Shown here: in pieces, positions 18,272-26,231 of the stretch | Numbering within the stretch: position 1 is the stretch's first letter | How the letters are laid out: each line of letters starts with the position of its first letter | DNA from: CAXTKD01 sp964244885 | GTDB taxonomy: Bacteria > Pseudomonadota > Alphaproteobacteria > Sphingomonadales > Sphingomonadaceae | DNA length: 64,000 bases | Direction: 5' to 3' | NCBI GenBank assembly: GCA_964244885.1 | Contig: CAXTKD010000014.1 | Span: 25,778 to 89,777, forward strand | Program-made: the position numbers and the translations under genes | Notes under the pieces: generated by a model | Seen by the model: the letters and a program-made list of their open reading frames with translations, nothing else | Databases searched by the model: none | Told to the model about the DNA's origin: nothing

Positions 18272-18586
18272 ATGCATCGGCTTATCGCGCTTTATAATCC
18301 GCCGAAGGACAGCGAACATTTTCGCAAGCATCTGTCGGGCGTTCATCTGCCGATCGTGGCCAGATTTCCAGGCCTAAAGGCTCTATGCGTCGGCTATGAT
18401 GTATCGGCAGGTCCCGATGCCACCTCGCCCTATTTCGCAATCGTCGAGTGCGATTTCGACGATGCCGCGGCGCTACAGGCCGCATTAGCTTCCCCCGCAG
18501 GCGCAGAGGCAGTGGCCGATGTACCAAATTATGCCGAAGCGGGCGTGACGATCCTGACTTACGACGTTGATACCGTATCGCTGTGA
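18272..18586 (+). CDS. EthD family protein
   Basis: 104 residues; start preceded by GGAGGGA. A small ferredoxin-like alpha/beta fold: MHRLIALYNPPKDSEHFRKHLSGVHLPIVARFPGLKAL, with the HL...H pattern of EthD. EthD is required for ether oxidation by the EthB P450 in Rhodococcus but its chemistry is unknown; other members degrade or isomerise small polyketide-like products. Placed directly after the P450. Its stop overlaps the start of the flavin reductase by GTGA, so the two are translationally coupled. Confidence 0.8.
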   Translation: MHRLIALYNPPKDSEHFRKHLSGVHLPIVARFPGLKALCVGYDVSAGPDATSPYFAIVECDFDDAAALQAALASPAGAEAVADVPNYAEAGVTILTYDVDTVSL

Positions 18587-19071
18587 CTGAGGACCTTGCT
18601 GCTGATTTCAAGAATGCGATGCGGCGTCTAACGACGACGGTGAATGTCATTACTACGGTCCATGACGGCGAATGGGCGGGCATGACAGCAACTGCCGTCA
18701 CGTCGGTATGTGCCGATCCGGCCACGTTGCTGGTCTGCGTGAACACGACGGCATCGATCTATGACCCGCTCGAAACAAGCCGCCGATTTTGCGTCAACCT
18801 TCTGCGTGTCGGCCAAGAAGACGTGTCGACGGCCTTCAGTGGTCGCCTGACGGGGCATACGCGATTCTCAGTGGGCAGCTGGGATGTCGGTGACGAAGGC
18901 GTCCCCTATCTGCGCGACGCACAGGCGAACATTTTCTGCCAGGCGGGCGATGTGCTGGCGCACGGCACGCACGGCATTTTTCTCGGTGCTGTCACCGATG
19001 TGCGTATGTCGGATTCTATCGAACCTCTGCTCTACCAAGATGGGCGCTACGCACGGTCGGTCTATGTATAG
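18583..19071 (+). CDS. Flavin reductase (HpaC/HsaB family)
   Basis: 162 residues from a GTG that overlaps the EthD stop. FMN-binding split-barrel with FKNAMRRLTTTVNVITTV, GMTATAVTSVCADPATLLVCVN, FCVNLL and GTHGIFLGAV, the standard landmarks of the flavin reductase-like domain. It reduces FMN or FAD with NAD(P)H and passes it to an oxygenase component, most likely the acyl-CoA-dehydrogenase-type protein at 15713-16966, although the P450 and EthD genes separate them. Confidence 0.9.
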   Translation: MTEDLAADFKNAMRRLTTTVNVITTVHDGEWAGMTATAVTSVCADPATLLVCVNTTASIYDPLETSRRFCVNLLRVGQEDVSTAFSGRLTGHTRFSVGSWDVGDEGVPYLRDAQANIFCQAGDVLAHGTHGIFLGAVTDVRMSDSIEPLLYQDGRYARSVYV

Positions 19072-19122
19072 CCGCCGGTTTTACCCCGCCTTACAGGCGG
19101 ATGACAGGCAGGAGAGCCTCCC

Positions 19123-20376
19123 ATGAAATACAACCGCCCCCACGCCACCGCGTCTTTTGGCACCCAGGCCAAGGACTGGGAACGCGGCATCGATTATGAC
19201 CGGCTGTTCAAGGAACGGCTCAAGCGCGCGCAGGATGCCATCAAAGCCGCGGGCCTTGGCGCCGTTATCTGCTTCAATTTCGACAATATACGCTATGTGA
19301 CGGGCACGCATGTCGGCGAGTGGGCGCGCGACAAGTTCATGCGTTACGCGCTGTGCGGCACCGAGGGCGCGCCGCTGCTGTGGGATCCCGCGGCACCCGC
19401 CAAGCGGATTTCATCACCCTGGATCGCCGACAATGTCGCCGCTCCGATTTCGACCATGCAGGGCGGCCTGCCGCCGTGGATGAATGTGCAGGATGATTTC
19501 GCCCGCCAGATCCGCAAGGCGCTGGTCGATCGCGGCATCGAGAAGATGCCGATCGGGATCGACATCATGGAACTGCCGATGCTGCGCGCACTCGAAGCGG
19601 CAGGGATCGAAGTGGTCGATGGCCAACAGGCGTTGCTCGATGCGCGCGAGATCAAGACGCCCGACGAAATTGAGTTGCTCAAGCTGGCATCGTCGATGGT
19701 CGACGCCACTTATGTCGACATTGCGCGCGCGATACGGCCGGGCACGCGGGAGAACGAGCTGGTCGCGATCGCCAATGACAAGCTGTTCCGCATGGGGTCG
19801 GAGCGCGTCGAATGTGTCAATTCGGTATCGGGTCCGCGCGGCCGACCGCACTCGCACACCTTTTCAGACCGTATCATCCAGCCCGGCGATATGGTCTTTC
19901 TCGACGTGATGCATTCGTTCAATGGCTACCGGACGTGTTATTATCGCACCTTCATCTGTGGTGAGCCGAACAAGCATCAGATCGATGCGTATGAAGGCGC
20001 ATCCAAGTGGATCAGCGATTCGATCGACATGGTGAAGCCAGGCGTGACCATCGACGAAATTGCGCAGGTCTGGCCCGATGCAACCGATTTCGGCTATCGT
20101 GACGAGGCCGAGGCCTTCCTGCTGCAATATGGCCATGGCATTGGTCTTTCGTTGTGGGAGCGCCCGATCATCTCGAAGCGCTATCGCGGACAGAACAAGC
20201 CGTTGCAGGAAGGCATGGTGTTCGCGCTCGAGACGTGGAAGGGCGCCGCCGATGGGTCGGGCGCCGCACGGATCGAGGAGGAAGTTGTCGTGACCAAGGA
20301 CGGCTGCCAGATCATCACCAACTTCCCGTCGGATCGGCTGATTTCGTGCGGGTTGCCGGGTTGCGAAATCTTTTGA
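19123..20376 (+). CDS. M24-fold (prolidase/creatinase-like) protein with altered metal site
   Basis: 417 residues. N-terminal creatinase-like domain with FNFDNIRYVTGTHVGEW, C-terminal pita-bread domain. Aligning to M24 enzymes, the first metal Asp is D261 (MVFLDVMH), the His is near 338 (GHGIGLS), and the Glu ligands are near 370 (FALETW) and 385 (ARIEEE). The second Asp is replaced by C272 in GYRTCYYRTF, a spacing match to GYxSDxTRTF. That change is unexpected for an aminopeptidase. Non-peptidase members of the fold include creatinase and the DMSP lyase DddP, so a hydrolase or lyase acting on a pathway intermediate is possible. Lies 1 base before the CobW-like metallochaperone. Confidence 0.75.
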   Translation: MKYNRPHATASFGTQAKDWERGIDYDRLFKERLKRAQDAIKAAGLGAVICFNFDNIRYVTGTHVGEWARDKFMRYALCGTEGAPLLWDPAAPAKRISSPWIADNVAAPISTMQGGLPPWMNVQDDFARQIRKALVDRGIEKMPIGIDIMELPMLRALEAAGIEVVDGQQALLDAREIKTPDEIELLKLASSMVDATYVDIARAIRPGTRENELVAIANDKLFRMGSERVECVNSVSGPRGRPHSHTFSDRIIQPGDMVFLDVMHSFNGYRTCYYRTFICGEPNKHQIDAYEGASKWISDSIDMVKPGVTIDEIAQVWPDATDFGYRDEAEAFLLQYGHGIGLSLWERPIISKRYRGQNKPLQEGMVFALETWKGAADGSGAARIEEEVVVTKDGCQIITNFPSDRLISCGLPGCEIF

Positions 20377-20377
20377 C

Positions 20378-21469
20378 ATGAGCGCATCGGCACCCCCACG
20401 GCCGGGCGTGCCAAAAATCCCTGTGGCGATTGTCACCGGCTTTCTCGGCAGCGGCAAGACGACGCAAATCAACATGGCGTTGCGCGATCCGCGGATGCGC
20501 GGCGCGCTGGTCATCGTCAACGAGTTCGGCGAAGTCGGGCTCGACAATGTCCTGATGGCGAGCAGCAGCGATCAGATCGTTGTGCTCGAAAATGGTTGCT
20601 TGTGTTGCACCGTGTTCGGCGACCTGATCGGCACGCTGTACGATCTCTATCACCGCCGGCTGGCGGGCGATATCGCGGCGTTCGATCGGGTCGTGATCGA
20701 AACCTCGGGCCTCGCCGATCCAACCTCGGTCGTCCAAGCCTTCCTGTCCGACCCGACGCTCGAAGGGCTTTATCGCCTTTGCAACATTGTCACGCTGATC
20801 GACGCGATCAATTTCGCAGAGACGCTGCGTAATTATGACGAAGCCGTTCGCCAGGTCGCGCTTGCCGGCCAGATCGTCCTGACGAAGCTCGATCTTTTGA
20901 ACGAGCGCGAGCGGGGCGAGCGCAAAGTTGAAATCGACGATACTCTTCGCGACATCAATTCCAGCGCAGTCGTATCCATAGCGCCGGTGGCACCGTCGAG
21001 CCTGGCCGATCTCCTGTCCTTCGAAGGGCTTGATCCGGCTCGCGGCGGCGCGGAGGCGTTCCGCTGGCTTAACTGCACGGCTGACGGTTCAAATTCTCAT
21101 AATCATGCCCATCACGGTCCCCGCCGCGTCGTCGACCATATGCCGGTGGGCACGCTGACCTATGTCCGCGATGATCCGCTCCCGCGGCGCGCGCTCGAAC
21201 TGCTGCTCAGCGGTATCGAGCGCAATCTTGGCCCAAATCTGTTGCGGCTGAAGGCGATCGTGGCCGTCGAGGGAGACGATGGGGCCGCGGTCATCCAGGG
21301 TGCGCAGCACCTGCTTCACAATATTGAATGGCTATCGACATGGCCGTTCGAGGATCGCAAATCGCGCTTTGTCCTGATCGCGGCTGGAATAAACACCGAA
21401 TCGTTGCACGAGATGGTGGCGTTGCTCGATCGGATCGCTACGCGCAGCGCGGTCGCGAGCGCGGCCTAA
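20378..21469 (+). CDS. CobW/COG0523-family GTPase, putative metallochaperone
   Basis: 363 residues. Walker A GFLGSGKTT, the metal-binding GCLCC motif (CxCC), GTPase motifs ETSGLADPTSV and LTKLDLL, a His-rich linker (NSHNHAHHGPRR, near residue 238), then the CobW C-terminal domain. These GTPases insert zinc, cobalt or iron into client enzymes. The gene follows the M24-like gene by 1 base, so that protein is the likely client. It is the last gene of the first operon and overlaps the convergent GntR gene by 4 bases. Confidence 0.87.
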   Translation: MSASAPPRPGVPKIPVAIVTGFLGSGKTTQINMALRDPRMRGALVIVNEFGEVGLDNVLMASSSDQIVVLENGCLCCTVFGDLIGTLYDLYHRRLAGDIAAFDRVVIETSGLADPTSVVQAFLSDPTLEGLYRLCNIVTLIDAINFAETLRNYDEAVRQVALAGQIVLTKLDLLNERERGERKVEIDDTLRDINSSAVVSIAPVAPSSLADLLSFEGLDPARGGAEAFRWLNCTADGSNSHNHAHHGPRRVVDHMPVGTLTYVRDDPLPRRALELLLSGIERNLGPNLLRLKAIVAVEGDDGAAVIQGAQHLLHNIEWLSTWPFEDRKSRFVLIAAGINTESLHEMVALLDRIATRSAVASAA

Positions 21470-22179
21470 ACCGTTTTGCCGTTACGTCGCCGCTCTTTTT
21501 TGGGTGGTTCGAGGTTTGGGAACAGGCTGGCGTTGTGCTCGAGTTCGAAACGGGTGCGACGGATGTGTTCATGAAGAACATTGCCAGCGCCCTCGGCATC
21601 GCGACGTCGTATGGCATCCACGATCAAGCGATGCTCAGCGTGGATTACCCAACCATTGCCGCGCGTCACCGACTGCATGAAAAGCCGACGGTAATGCTGC
21701 GTCGTATTCCAAAACCGTTCGGCCATACTGCCAAGTTGCTGCATGCCGGTGAATCTGTAGCAAGCAAGGTGAAACTCTCGATCGCGGCGCAGGAATTCCT
21801 CGTCGTCATTTGACTGCTCGACGTCCAACATCAAGCGTTCGAGGGCATCAATATCCTCGTCGCTCATGTGCGCGATCGCCTCGCTGAGTGCCAGGGGCTC
21901 GATGCGCTCACGGATCTTGTATATCTCAACGCATTCCTCGAGATCGAGACGTGCGACCCAGGCACTGCTGCTGGGCTTTAGGACAACCAGCCCATCGCTT
22001 TCGAGCCGACTGAGCGCTTCGCGTACGGGGATACGGCTGACGTTGAAACGTGCAGCCAACGCTTCCTGACCGATCCGGCTGCCGGGCGCGAGCTCGCCCG
22101 ACAGGATCAGGCTCCGGATGGCCTCTGTCACACGCTGGCCGACGGATGTGGCATCAGCAAGGGGAACAATGCGTTTCAA
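21466..22179 (-). CDS. GntR-family transcriptional regulator, FCD (FadR) subfamily
   Basis: 237 residues. N-terminal winged helix (about 10-75): VTEAIRSLILSGELAPGSRIGQEALAARFNVSRIPVREALSRLESDGLV. C-terminal all-helical FCD domain with the metal/ligand residues in FLRRDREFHLACY, HAEHRLIV and VLHEHIRRTR. Such proteins usually repress catabolic operons until an organic acid binds. It is the second gene after the VOC gene, 62 bases apart. Candidate operators with TTGGATACAA-like sequence sit in the three divergent promoter regions of the island, including the one driving this gene. Confidence 0.9.
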   Translation of the reverse strand: MKRIVPLADATSVGQRVTEAIRSLILSGELAPGSRIGQEALAARFNVSRIPVREALSRLESDGLVVLKPSSSAWVARLDLEECVEIYKIRERIEPLALSEAIAHMSDEDIDALERLMLDVEQSNDDEEFLRRDREFHLACYRFTGMQQLGSMAERFWNTTQHYRRLFMQSVTRGNGWVIHAEHRLIVDAIRRRDAEGAGNVLHEHIRRTRFELEHNASLFPNLEPPKKERRRNGKTV

Positions 22180-22241
22180 AAATTCAGCTCCGGCAAAGTC
22201 GCAAGGGAAAGGCTCTCGTTACGTGTCGGTGCAGTGCCACA

Positions 22242-22805
22242 TCAATCCGCAGGGTGCGATGGGTGCCAAAGCCGTCGCGATGTCACGCTTTCATACCCTT
22301 TTCCCTGGGGAAAACTAACGAGCTCCAGTTGCATGCCCCATGGCGACAAAAAGTATATCCATGTTTGTCCCGCGCTTGGACCATCGGTTCGCACCGTGGG
22401 CTCTCCCAAAAGCTTGAGTCCGCATCTCCGCAGATAGTCAAGAGCCGTATAAAAGTCATCGACATAGAAAGCGAGATGATGACCGCCTACATCGCAGTTT
22501 CGTGGCGGCAGCTTTGCCAATCCGTCTCCTTCATACTCGAAAATCTCAAAATTTGGTCCGAAGCCGCATCGAAAAAAGCGTAGTTCCTTGACTTGCGCTC
22601 TAGCCGGGACATTCAGGTGACGCGTCATCCAGTCCCCCGTGTCATCGGCGAACGGGCCAAGACTGTATACGTATTCGCAACCGATCACGCCCACGAAAAA
22701 CGATGTCGCCTGTTCGATGTCGGGCACCGTGAAGCCGATATGTTCGACGCCCCGCAGCCCCGGAATTCCGCCCGCGTGTGCGTTGCCACCGTTGGACTGC
22801 TGCAT
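22242..22805 (-). CDS. VOC-superfamily protein (glyoxalase/extradiol-dioxygenase fold)
   Basis: 187 residues from ATG 22805, which has the ribosome site GGGGGAT; the frame is open up to 22937 but that part lies in the promoter region. VOC half-motifs with possible 2-His-1-Glu ligands: VEHIGFTVPDIEQATSFFVGVIGC, GGHHLAFYVDDFYTALDYL and WGMQLELVSF. Members include methylmalonyl-CoA epimerase, glyoxalase, fosfomycin resistance proteins and ring-cleaving dioxygenases. In this island a ring-cleavage or isomerase role would fit, but the sequence alone does not decide. Confidence 0.8.
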   Translation of the reverse strand: MQQSNGGNAHAGGIPGLRGVEHIGFTVPDIEQATSFFVGVIGCEYVYSLGPFADDTGDWMTRHLNVPARAQVKELRFFRCGFGPNFEIFEYEGDGLAKLPPRNCDVGGHHLAFYVDDFYTALDYLRRCGLKLLGEPTVRTDGPSAGQTWIYFLSPWGMQLELVSFPQGKGYESVTSRRLWHPSHPAD

Positions 22806-22964
22806 CACTATCCCCCGTTTTGGATGCGATAGACTAGTCATATTCGAGATATCTGCGCAAGATACGTTATAAATTGAGCTAATAGGATACAATAACATTG
22901 ACATCGCGATTTGTGGGTGCTTTGAGACGGAGGTCAAAAAAGCAGTGAGGATGGGAGGTATCGA
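22806..22964. promoter_or_regulatory. Divergent promoter region with candidate operator (site B)
   Basis: Between the VOC/gntR pair and the E1 operon. AT-rich. Holds ATAGGATACAATA at 22882-22894, related to the motif at 15433, and a TTGACA at 22898 that could be a -35 box for the E1 operon. No GG-N10-GC sigma-54 site was found on either strand here. Confidence 0.45.
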
Positions 22965-25151
22965 ATGCCCACGGAAGGGCTGCTAATCCCCTCTGCGCCT
23001 TGGGTGTCGCTTGCGAGCGACCCGGCGGACTGGACATCCGCTGAACCTCAACTGCTCGATACGATGCTGACGTCGATGATACTGATCCGTGCCTTTGAGG
23101 AAAAGGTTCTGGATCTTGCGGGGCGCGGTCTCGTTCATGGGCCCGCGCATTCGGCGATCGGGCAAGAAGGGGGAGCGGTCGGATCCGCAGTCGCGATGCG
23201 CGGAAGCGATCAGGTCAATGGATCCCATCGCGGCCATCATCAGTTTCTCGCCAAAGCGCTCCATTATCTGCAGCCCGACGGGTTTGTTGCATCAGCAGCG
23301 TTCGGCGACGATGTGCGCACCCTGTCCCAGACCGCGATGGCCGAGATCCTGGGTCTTGCCCAAGGCTATTGTCGGGGTCGAGGCGGCTCGATGCACCTGA
23401 GGTGGGCGGACGCGGGCAATCTTGGCACCAACGCCATCGTCGGCGGCGGCGTGCCGATGGCGGCGGGCGCGGCATGGGCGCACAAGCGCGCGGGGACTGG
23501 CGACGCCGTGTTCACTTACTTCGGTGACGGCGCCGTCAATATCGGTTCGGTCCTAGAGACGATGAACCTCGCGGCGGCGTGGAAGCTGCCTTTGTGCTTT
23601 TTCATCGAGAACAATGGCTATGCGGTTTCCACAACGGTCGCTGAATCGACAGCCGAGCCGCGGCTATCATCGCGCGGGCTTGCATTCGGTATTCCCTCTT
23701 GGAAAGTCGACGGCATGGATCCGCTGGCCGTTCACCTGGCGACCGTCCAAGCGCTCGAAATCATGCGAGGCGGCAACGGGCCGACGATAATCGAAGTCGA
23801 TGTCTACCGCTATTTCCATCAGAACGGGCCGTTGCCCGGCAGCGCGTTCGGCTATCGCGACAAGCGCGAAGAGGAAAAGTGGCGCAAGCGCGATCCGATC
23901 GAGCGCGTTGCGAGCGAAATGGCGTCGAGGCAGCTGATCGGCGACGACGCGCTCGCCGCCTTGCGCGACCGCGCAAAGGCGTTGATGGAGGACGTGGCAT
24001 CCGAGCTGATCGAAACGCATGATGGCAAGCCGCGCATCGTGCCGTCCTTGTGGCCGTCGCCCGATTTCCGTGATTTCGGTATTCGCGGCGACCTATCCGA
24101 ATTTGCCGACGCCCGGTTTCTGGAAGCCGAAGAATATAGCGGAGCGATGCGCGAGGCGAAGTTCGTCGAAGTCGTAGCCGATGTGATGACCCGGCGTATG
24201 ACCGAAGACGACCGTATCGTAGTGATGGGCGAAGACGTGCACCGCCTGAAAGGCGGCACCAACGGGGCGACGCGTGGCCTTTCGGCGCAATTTCCTGATC
24301 GCGTGCTTGGCACGCCGATCGCCGAGAATGCGTTTGTCGGTCTGGCAGGCGGCATTGCGATGGACGGGCGCTATGTGCCAGTCGTCGAGTTCATGTACCC
24401 CGATTTCATGTGGGTCGCGGCCGACCAGGTGTTCAACCAGATCGCCAAGGCCCGGCACATGTTTGGCGGCGACAGTGAGATGCCGCTCGTCCTGCGCACA
24501 AAGGTTGCGATGGGCACTGGCTATGGCTCGCAGCATTCGATGGACCCGGCAGGAATCTTCGCGACATCGGTCGGCTGGCGGATCGTCGCCCCGTCCACCG
24601 CGTTCGACTATGTGGGGCTGATGAACAGCGCGCTGCACTGCAAGGACCCCGTGCTCGTGCTCGAGCATGTCGATCTCTATACACGCAAAGGCGAGGCGCC
24701 CGACGGCGACCTCGATTACTTCATCCCGCTTGGCAAGGCGAAGCTGGTGCGCAGCGGCGCCCGGATGACGGTGATTACCTATCTGGCGATGGTCCATGTC
24801 GTGGTCGAAGCCGTCGAGCACCTCGGTATCGACGCCGATGTCATCGATCTGCGCAGCCTTGACCGCGCGGGGATCGATTGGCCGCTGATCGAGGCGTCGA
24901 TCGACAAGACTGGCAGTGTCGTGATCGTCGAGCAGGGCTCGATCGGCACGTCCTATGGCGGCTGGCTGTCGGACGAAATTCAGGCGCGATGCTTTGATAT
25001 GCTCGATCAACCCGTGCGCCGGGTCCACGGGGGTGAAGCCTCGCCAAGCATATCCAAGATACTCGAAGCAGCGGCGTGCGCGTCGCCCGCCGATGTCGAG
25101 GCAGGCTTGCGGTCTGTCATGGCGGACCAGGGCCGGCCGCTGGCCGCCTGA
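22965..25151 (+). CDS. 2-oxoacid dehydrogenase E1, alpha and beta subunits fused
   Basis: 728 residues; good ribosome site GGGAGG. Residues about 25-360 match E1-alpha (HSAIGQEGGAVGSA, SHRGHHQFLAK, thiamine diphosphate motif GDGAVNIGSVLETMNLA ending in ENNGYA). Residues about 395-720 match E1-beta (VMGEDVHRLKGGTNGATRGL, GTPIAENAFVGLAGG, VEFMYPDFMWVA, GYGSQHSM). It should decarboxylate a 2-oxo acid and load the acyl group onto lipoyl-E2; pyruvate, acetoin and branched-chain oxo acids are used by relatives. The E2 follows 11 bases on; no E3 (dihydrolipoamide dehydrogenase) is in the window. Confidence 0.88.
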   Translation: MPTEGLLIPSAPWVSLASDPADWTSAEPQLLDTMLTSMILIRAFEEKVLDLAGRGLVHGPAHSAIGQEGGAVGSAVAMRGSDQVNGSHRGHHQFLAKALHYLQPDGFVASAAFGDDVRTLSQTAMAEILGLAQGYCRGRGGSMHLRWADAGNLGTNAIVGGGVPMAAGAAWAHKRAGTGDAVFTYFGDGAVNIGSVLETMNLAAAWKLPLCFFIENNGYAVSTTVAESTAEPRLSSRGLAFGIPSWKVDGMDPLAVHLATVQALEIMRGGNGPTIIEVDVYRYFHQNGPLPGSAFGYRDKREEEKWRKRDPIERVASEMASRQLIGDDALAALRDRAKALMEDVASELIETHDGKPRIVPSLWPSPDFRDFGIRGDLSEFADARFLEAEEYSGAMREAKFVEVVADVMTRRMTEDDRIVVMGEDVHRLKGGTNGATRGLSAQFPDRVLGTPIAENAFVGLAGGIAMDGRYVPVVEFMYPDFMWVAADQVFNQIAKARHMFGGDSEMPLVLRTKVAMGTGYGSQHSMDPAGIFATSVGWRIVAPSTAFDYVGLMNSALHCKDPVLVLEHVDLYTRKGEAPDGDLDYFIPLGKAKLVRSGARMTVITYLAMVHVVVEAVEHLGIDADVIDLRSLDRAGIDWPLIEASIDKTGSVVIVEQGSIGTSYGGWLSDEIQARCFDMLDQPVRRVHGGEASPSISKILEAAACASPADVEAGLRSVMADQGRPLAA

Positions 25152-25162
25152 GCGACACGGGC

Positions 25163-26221
25163 ATGGCACATGATATCGTCATGCCCGCGCTGTCAGCGGG
25201 AATGGAAGAAGGGACGATCGCGCGCTGGCTCAAGGCGGTCGGTGATCGAGTAGCCAAAGGCGAAGTGATCGCCGAGATCGAAACCGACAAGGCAACAATG
25301 GAATTCGAGGCCGATCGCGAAGGGACGATCGAAGCATTGTTAGTCGCCGAGGGCACAACGGTTCCGGTCAATGCTGCGATCGCGCGTATGGCGGGCGCCG
25401 GCAAGACGGCTGCGGTCTCGGTCGAGATGATTGCACCGGCAGTCGTCGTCGAGCCCCCGCGCGAGGCTCAGGCCGCCAAGACAACCACCAAAAAGCAGAG
25501 GAAAGGCGTCGCAGCGTCCCCGCTTGCGCGACGGATCGCCGACCAACGGAGCGTCGCAATTGAGGAGTTGACGGGCTCAGGGCCGGGCGGGCGTGTGGTG
25601 CGTGTCGATGTTGAAAGGGCGGTGACACAGGCTGTTGCTCAGGCCCCTGTGCCGATTCCCCATCCAGGCAGGTCGTTTGGCGAACATGTCATTCTGACCG
25701 CTCGATGCGAAGCGGATGGCGTGATTTCGCTTTGCACTCAGCTCAATACGCGTGGCGCAGCGGTCGAGATCATTTCGGAAACCGATTTCATCTTGAAGGC
25801 TGTGGCGCTCGCGCTCGCGGAAATCGCGCCACCGCTGACGGCATTCACTTTCGAAACCCAACGCGATGATGCGCTCTATTCGGTTCATATTGTCAACGCA
25901 GAGAGCGCCAGCCTGTCCGCGATCGCTCGCCAGCGCGCTGGAACAGAAGTCGCTGCCGGCGCCGCTCCGCCAAATTTCAAAGTGGTTCAGGCGCCGCCCG
26001 GACTCGAGATGTTTGCAATCATGTCCGACGAAGCTGGGCCAGTCCTGTCGATCGGCTTGACCGAGCGGCAACCGGTCGTTTGCGAAGATGGCTGCAGACC
26101 CGCGATGGTCATTACCCTGACACTGTGCGCGCCGACAACGTCACTGACGGCTTCCCGGTGGTCGCAAGTGCTGCTGTCGGTCAAACATGCCGTTGAGACC
26201 CCTCTAATCATCATCGCCTAG
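25163..26221 (+). CDS. Lipoyl-domain E2 acyltransferase-like protein with damaged active site
   Basis: 352 residues, shorter than usual E2s. Lipoyl domain 1-78 with the lipoylated Lys at 43 (EIETDKATMEFEA), linker, then a peripheral-subunit-binding domain (ASPLARRIADQRSVAIEELTGSGPGGRV, about 114-145), and a reduced acyltransferase domain. At the C-terminus, where E2s have DHRxxDG with the catalytic His, the frame reads LTLCAPTTSLTASRW and then resumes a normal ending (VLLSVKHAVETP). In a neighbouring frame the same DNA reads ADNVTDGFPVVA, which resembles the lost motif, so a pair of compensating indels is likely. Confidence 0.82.
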   Translation: MAHDIVMPALSAGMEEGTIARWLKAVGDRVAKGEVIAEIETDKATMEFEADREGTIEALLVAEGTTVPVNAAIARMAGAGKTAAVSVEMIAPAVVVEPPREAQAAKTTTKKQRKGVAASPLARRIADQRSVAIEELTGSGPGGRVVRVDVERAVTQAVAQAPVPIPHPGRSFGEHVILTARCEADGVISLCTQLNTRGAAVEIISETDFILKAVALALAEIAPPLTAFTFETQRDDALYSVHIVNAESASLSAIARQRAGTEVAAGAAPPNFKVVQAPPGLEMFAIMSDEAGPVLSIGLTERQPVVCEDGCRPAMVITLTLCAPTTSLTASRWSQVLLSVKHAVETPLIIIA

Positions 26222-26231
26222 GGCCATATTT

